Assembly: GCF_017872555.1 (NCBI RefSeq)
Contig: NZ_JAEDOX010000001.1
Location: 372,001 to 436,000 of the forward strand
From: Ruegeria sp. HKCCSA071
GTDB taxonomy: Bacteria > Pseudomonadota > Alphaproteobacteria > Rhodobacterales > Rhodobacteraceae
Reading direction: 5' to 3'
DNA length: 64,000 bases
Position 1 is the stretch's first letter. The number at the start of each line of letters is the position of its first letter. Shown piece after piece: positions 60,561 through 64,000 of the stretch. A program made the position numbers and the translations under genes. Below the pieces are notes generated by a model. The model was given only the letters and a program-made list of their open reading frames with translations, did not search any database and was not told the origin of the DNA.

Positions 60561-60687
60561 CGGTCCGCGCCGTATAGCAACCGGAGTATCCGGCGTCCAG
60601 AGGGCGGTCATCATTTTTTCAACGAAAAAGCCCCAGAATACCGATGTGGACTCTGCCCCTGACAAAAGATTGAATATTGGGAAATTT

Positions 60688-60762
60688 TGGCTCCGGCGGT
60701 AGGGATCGAACCTACGACCAATTGATTAACAGTCAACTGCTCTACCGCTGAGCTACGCCGGA
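60688..60762 (-). tRNA. tRNA-Asn (anticodon GTT), copy 2
   Basis: Same 75-base gene sequence as copy 1, including the encoded CCA (60688-60690) and the GTT anticodon. The copies are 202 bases apart in the same orientation. The upstream regions of both share CGTATA.CAA..CGG and CGGCGTCCAGAGGG, so the duplicated unit includes the flanking promoter region. Confidence 0.93.
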
Positions 60763-60838
60763 ACTGAGGGGCGTATAACAATCCGGATTCCCGGCGTCCA
60801 GAGGGTAAGCGCATCAACCACAAAAATTTTTGGCGGTA

Positions 60839-61753
60839 TTAAGAAACTCTGCGAAAAACTGCATTGGCAGATAATTCGCCGTGCGGTGATACCTGCTTTT
60901 TTCCAGTCAGATCAACGAGGTGGGCAAAAACGTTCCGCTCTGCGGCCGGCAGCAGGGTCGCGGGTGTGTCGGTGTAGATACGCTCGGCCAATTGCCATGC
61001 CGTTCCGTGTGCATCCCCCAATGCAGACAGAATCTGTGCTTCTCGGTTTTGCCTGTGTCGGATCAGCCAGTCCAATCGCGCAGCGGGGTCTGTAATCGGT
61101 GCACCGTGGCCTGCATGAAAAACTGACCAGTCGCGCGCGCGCAGGCGATGGCAGGCCGCCATGAAATCAGTCAGGTCTCCGTCCGGTGGTGACACCAGCG
61201 AACTGGCCCATCCCATCACATGGTCGGCGGTGAAACAGGTATCCTTCCATGCCAGGGCAATGTGGTTTCCCAGATGCCCCGGGGTGTGAATAACATCAAG
61301 CTGCCAGTCATCGCCCAAGATGACCTCACCATCCGCAACCTCGACATCCGGTCGAAACGCGGTGTCGATGCCTTCGCCACCTCCGGCCAACCCACGCGCT
61401 GCAAGGGTTGTCATAACAGCGCTGCGACCGGCTTCCGGGCCACCAAACGCATAGATCGCAGCCCCTGTTCGGGCGGCCAGGGGTGCAGCCAGGGGTGAGT
61501 GATCCAGATGGGTGTGCGTCACGACTATGTGGCTGATTCTCTGACCAGGTCGCAGTTCATTCAGGATCGCGTTCAAATGCACCTCGCTTGCAGGGCCGGG
61601 ATCAATGACGGCAATGTCGCGATCGCCCAGCAGATAGGTGTTGGTGCCGCGATAGGTCATCGGTGACGGGTTAGGAGCCAGAATGCGCCGTAAACCCGGT
61701 TGTAGTTCCGTCGCAACACCCGAAGGCGGATTGAATTCGTCAGGTGCCTGCAT
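60839..61753 (-). CDS. Metallo-beta-lactamase-fold hydrolase (LACTB2-like)
   Basis: A 304-residue MBL-fold protein. The metal motif is THTHLDHS (about residue 80-87), with further ligands in HTPGHLGNH, CFTADHVMGW and VFHAGHGAP. The N-terminus NPSPMTYRGTNTYLLGDRDIAVIDPGP is typical of the LACTB2/RNase-like hydrolase group, and a helical C-terminal domain (about 225-290) is present as in that group. Members act on RNA or small thioester/ester substrates. It is transcribed from the minus strand, divergent from the sensor kinase gene at 61798 with a 44-base gap. Confidence 0.88.
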   Translation of the reverse strand: MQAPDEFNPPSGVATELQPGLRRILAPNPSPMTYRGTNTYLLGDRDIAVIDPGPASEVHLNAILNELRPGQRISHIVVTHTHLDHSPLAAPLAARTGAAIYAFGGPEAGRSAVMTTLAARGLAGGGEGIDTAFRPDVEVADGEVILGDDWQLDVIHTPGHLGNHIALAWKDTCFTADHVMGWASSLVSPPDGDLTDFMAACHRLRARDWSVFHAGHGAPITDPAARLDWLIRHRQNREAQILSALGDAHGTAWQLAERIYTDTPATLLPAAERNVFAHLVDLTGKKQVSPHGELSANAVFRRVS

Positions 61754-61797
61754 TCTGTGCTCTTCCTCTTGTACGGGCAGCCCGCTAGGTTTAGCGC

Positions 61798-63117
61798 ATG
61801 TCCACGCACTGGCTCAAACCCTATATGCCACGCAGCCTTTACGCCCGGGCAGCATTGATTCTGGTTCTTCCTGTGATCGTGCTGCTTCTGGTCGTTGGAG
61901 TTGCTTTTCTTCAAAAGCATCTGGAAGATGTCACTGACCAGATGACGCGCGCAGCCTCAAGGGAAGTGATGCTGATCACCACCATGATGGAGGGGGCCGA
62001 GACGCAGCACCAGGCATTGGCCGAAGTGCGCCCGGATCTTCTGGCGCTGGAAATGCAGGCCAGATTTCTGCCCGCCAACGAAACTCCCAAAATTGACCGT
62101 CCACGGTGGTACGACTTCATAGCACCGCAGGTCGAGGCCGAACTTCGTGCAAGGTTGCCAGAGCTGAGTGCTGTAGCGTTGCCAAGCAGCCGCGAAGCGC
62201 GTCTGTACCTGGATACACATCTGGGGGTGCTGGAACTGACCTTTGACCGGCGCAGATTGTCGCCAGCGGCGCCGCATCAGTTGATCGTGACGATGCTGTT
62301 TTTCGCGATCATAATGACCTCGATTTCATTTCTGTACATGCGAAACCAGTTGCGCCCCATCACACGGCTGGCCAATGCGGCGCAGGCGTTTGGACGAGGG
62401 CGGAGCGTACCATATTCACCGGGCGGTGCCATCGAAGTACGCGCGGCGGGGAATGCGTTTTTGGATATGCGGTCACGGATCGAACGTCAGATCGAACAAC
62501 GGACGCTGATGTTATCAGGCGTAAGCCATGATCTGCGCACGCCTTTGACGCGCCTGAAGCTTGGACTGGCCATGCTGCCCGAGGATGAGGCACGACCTTT
62601 GCTACAGGATGTAAAGGAAATGCAGTCCTTGGTTGATGCATTCCTCGAATTTTCGCGCGGGGCGTCCGAAGGATCGCCAGAGGAAATCAACCCGGCGGAA
62701 TTTGTTCGACAGATTGTGGATGACGCCAATCGGGCAGGGCATCGGGCCGAGTTGGTCACTGTCGAGGGGGAGGGAACGGCAATGCTGCGCCCTATGGCTG
62801 TTCGTCGGGCCGTTGAAAACCTGATCGGCAACGCCGTGCGCTACGGCAGCCGTGCTGAGGTCAGCCTGTCGCTGAACGCCAAGTCGATGCGCATCCGTGT
62901 CGAAGATGATGGCCCTGGAATTCCCGCAGAGCAGCGCACAGAGGCGGTCAAAGCCTTTACGCGGCTTGACCCTGCGCGCAACCAGAATCAGGGCAGTGGC
63001 GTGGGTTTGGGTTTGGCGATCGTGGCGGATGTTGCGCGCGCGCATGGTGGCACTCTGCGATTGGCCAAAAGTGAACGCCTGGGCGGTTTGTGCGCGGATA
63101 TAATTATTGGACGGTAA
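61798..63117 (+). CDS. EnvZ-like sensor histidine kinase
   Basis: A 439-residue inner-membrane kinase. Transmembrane segments lie at about 18-40 and 164-184, enclosing a periplasmic domain, followed by a HAMP domain (NQLRPITRLANAAQAFGRG). The H box is LSGVSHDLRTPLTRLKLGL with His244. The ATPase domain has AVENLIGNAVRYG, EDDGPGIP and GSGVGLGLAI. The pattern matches EnvZ and the kinase of the RegB-like or ChvG groups less well. No response regulator gene is adjacent inside the window; the usual partner would be an OmpR-like gene elsewhere. Start ATG 61798 is the first good one after the divergent MBL gene. Confidence 0.88.
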   Translation: MSTHWLKPYMPRSLYARAALILVLPVIVLLLVVGVAFLQKHLEDVTDQMTRAASREVMLITTMMEGAETQHQALAEVRPDLLALEMQARFLPANETPKIDRPRWYDFIAPQVEAELRARLPELSAVALPSSREARLYLDTHLGVLELTFDRRRLSPAAPHQLIVTMLFFAIIMTSISFLYMRNQLRPITRLANAAQAFGRGRSVPYSPGGAIEVRAAGNAFLDMRSRIERQIEQRTLMLSGVSHDLRTPLTRLKLGLAMLPEDEARPLLQDVKEMQSLVDAFLEFSRGASEGSPEEINPAEFVRQIVDDANRAGHRAELVTVEGEGTAMLRPMAVRRAVENLIGNAVRYGSRAEVSLSLNAKSMRIRVEDDGPGIPAEQRTEAVKAFTRLDPARNQNQGSGVGLGLAIVADVARAHGGTLRLAKSERLGGLCADIIIGR

Positions 63118-63390
63118 ACGCCTGACACCTTTGCCGCTCCAAACCTGCACCAATATGACGATTTTCTGAGCCGAGGCGCTGGATTTCTCGCGAGATGATT
63201 TCGGAGTTTTTAGTAAGACCTGTCATCCCACGGCGATTAAACCGAGAGCGAAAATCGATGAACTGAATAAATTCGTCTGATTTCCAAGCGTATGTGGACA
63301 GGGTACGCAAGACGTGACGAACGCCTGAGGTCATAAATACAAACAAAACCAGCAGGATGGGCGGTGTGTTCAAGGCACGTGGCGGTGATT
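63118..63390. other. Intergenic 273 bases between the kinase and tRNA genes
   Basis: No supported gene. A minus-strand frame of about 75 residues (from ATG 63334, MTSGVRHVLRTLSTYAWKSDEF) ends just inside the kinase 3' region. It begins close to the 3' end of the tRNA but has no ribosome binding site and no family match that I can recall. It might be a gene remnant; the local sequence is more AT-rich than the neighbouring genes. Confidence 0.3.
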
Positions 63391-63467
63391 TGGTAGGCCC
63401 GGAGGGACTCGAACCCCCAACCAAAGCGTTATGAGCGCTCTGCTCTAACCAATTGAGCTACAGGCCC
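63391..63467 (-). tRNA. tRNA with CAT anticodon, probably tRNA-Ile2 (lysidine) or tRNA-Met
   Basis: On the minus strand a 77-base cloverleaf is formed, with GGGCCTG as acceptor 5' strand, GCTCAATTGGTTAGAGC D-arm, anticodon loop CTCATAA (CAT) and T-loop GGTTCGAGTCC, and an encoded CCA at 63391-63393. The base pairs C4-G69 and C5-G68 in the acceptor stem are determinants that the lysidine synthetase TilS uses for tRNA-Ile2. That favours tRNA-Ile2, but elongator tRNA-Met is not excluded. It is not the initiator, since the acceptor begins with a normal G-U pair rather than the C-A mismatch. Confidence 0.85.
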
Positions 63468-63574
63468 GCCTAGGCGCATTGCGTATCACGGTGAACAGCC
63501 GCGTCAAGCCTGACCGTTGCAACAAACGCCACAATCGAATAACCCGCCCGCAAAGCATTCAAAAGGAACTGGCC

Positions 63575-64000
63575 ATGACAGCGGGCAAGAACGGAATCAC
63601 CTATGCCGATGCAGGCGTGGATATTGACGCGGGCAATGCTCTGGTTGACCGGATAAAGCCCGCAGCAAAGCGAACCAACCGCCCCGGCGTGATGAGCGGT
63701 CTGGGCGGTTTTGGCGCACTGTTCGACCTGAAAGCTGCTGGGTATCAGGATCCCATTCTGGTTGGTGCCACGGACGGGGTTGGTACAAAACTGCGAATTG
63801 CGATCGATACCGGCGTCGTGGATGGGGTTGGCATCGATCTGGTGGCCATGTGTGTCAATGACCTGATCTGTCAGGGGGCCGAGCCCCTGTTTTTTCTCGA
63901 CTATTTCGCGACAGGCAAGCTGGACACAGATACAGCCGCGCGGATCATTGAAGGAATTGCCGAAGGCTGTGCACAATCCGGTTGTGCTCTGATTGGTGGC
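63575..64000 (+). CDS. purM: Phosphoribosylformylglycinamidine cyclo-ligase, partial (runs off right edge)
   Basis: The first 142 residues of PurM (AIR synthetase), which makes 5-aminoimidazole ribotide in purine synthesis. The N-terminus reads [45 protein letters not shown], and the nucleotide-binding region [16 protein letters not shown] is visible, followed by [32 protein letters not shown] lies 8 bases before ATG 63575. The rest of the gene lies beyond the window. In related genomes purN commonly follows. Confidence 0.95.
   Translation, partial: MTAGKNGITYADAGVDIDAGNALVDRIKPAAKRTNRPGVMSGLGGFGALFDLKAAGYQDPILVGATDGVGTKLRIAIDTGVVDGVGIDLVAMCVNDLICQGAEPLFFLDYFATGKLDTDTAARIIEGIAEGCAQSGCALIGG

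Larger units (their letters stand above)
60486..60810 (-). repeat. Tandem duplication of tRNA-Asn plus upstream flank (about 120-base unit)
   Basis: Each unit contains the 75-base tRNA and a flank of about 45 bases with CGTATA.CAA and GGCGTCCAGAGGG. The unit starts are 202 bases apart. The match between the flanks is imperfect, which shows that the duplication is not very recent, while the tRNA genes remain identical. Confidence 0.75.

Noticed and set aside
60486-60762. Assembly artefact for the two tRNA-Asn genes
   Set aside because: The flanks differ at several positions, so these are true separate copies.
63104-63424. Minus-strand frame starting in the tRNA and ending in the kinase gene
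   Set aside because: Its N-terminal part reads through the tRNA; only a shorter part might be real and there is no ribosome binding site.

Overview
This window is a gene-dense, GC-rich stretch of a chromosome from an alphaproteobacterium of the order Rhodobacterales, most likely the Roseobacter group (Ruegeria/Silicibacter-like). The evidence is the order dusB-ntrB-ntrC-ntrY-ntrX followed by trkA-trkH-hfq-hflX, the fused ispDF gene, a stand-alone Usg protein, the PsuG/PsuK pair, a DmdB-like acyl-CoA ligase and an NtrC that lacks the GAFTGA loop, as known in Rhodobacter capsulatus. No genus can be fixed from sequence reading alone. No phage, plasmid, insertion sequence, rRNA or CRISPR array is visible.

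Layout. 1-3341: a divergent pair of secreted Gly/Asn-rich proteins (one a PepSY-like protein, the other cut by the left edge) beside an OmpR-type two-component system. 3406-6947: terminator, ammonium transporter AmtB, and the minus-strand run ispDF-pgpA-pncC. 7129-14358: nitrogen-regulation operon dusB-ntrB-ntrC-ntrY-ntrX. 14401-16724: an XRE regulator, an MFS exporter and a lipoprotein that separate ntrX from the potassium genes. 16821-21378: trkA-trkH and hfq-hflX. 21399-26555: small ABM and SnoaL-like proteins, a membrane-anchored penicillin-acylase homologue, a SYLF lipoprotein and hemB. 26621-30679: a small Suf-linked membrane protein and mfd, followed by a dispersed extragenic repeat. 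30822-36914: a TPR protein, a Bcr/CflA exporter, a frnE-acyl-CoA ligase operon divergent from an XRE-cupin regulator, and a small protein. 37468-39285: a YejA-type peptide-binding protein with no permease genes beside it. 39365-39475: a candidate small RNA. 39586-42130: 3-hydroxybutyrate dehydrogenase, a patatin phospholipase and a DUF502 protein. 42196-50465: pseudouridine catabolism (psuK-psuG), a HupE/UreJ-like protein, a ThiE homologue, trmJ, ctaA, an M32 carboxypeptidase and a dienelactone hydrolase. 50508-58657: gyrA, usg, a radical SAM enzyme, and the operon zwf-pgl-pgi that feeds the Entner-Doudoroff/pentose phosphate routes. 58843-64000: a DmdB-like ligase, two tandem tRNA-Asn genes, a metallo-beta-lactamase-fold hydrolase, an EnvZ-like kinase, a CAU-anticodon tRNA and the start of purM.

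How genes work together. NtrB/NtrC and NtrY/NtrX sense nitrogen status, and AmtB nearby is a likely target. Hfq is encoded next to HflX and probably serves small RNAs such as the candidate at 39400-39475. The zwf-pgl-pgi operon carries an upstream 14-bp palindrome resembling sites for the LacI-family regulator CceR. The most unusual signals are: both NtrC-type regulators without GAFTGA; the orphan sRNA-like transcription unit (promoter, two hairpins, U-tract) in front of bdhA; dispersed extragenic repeats, one of which supplies a ribosome binding site; and the Gly/Asn-rich secreted pair beside a two-component system.
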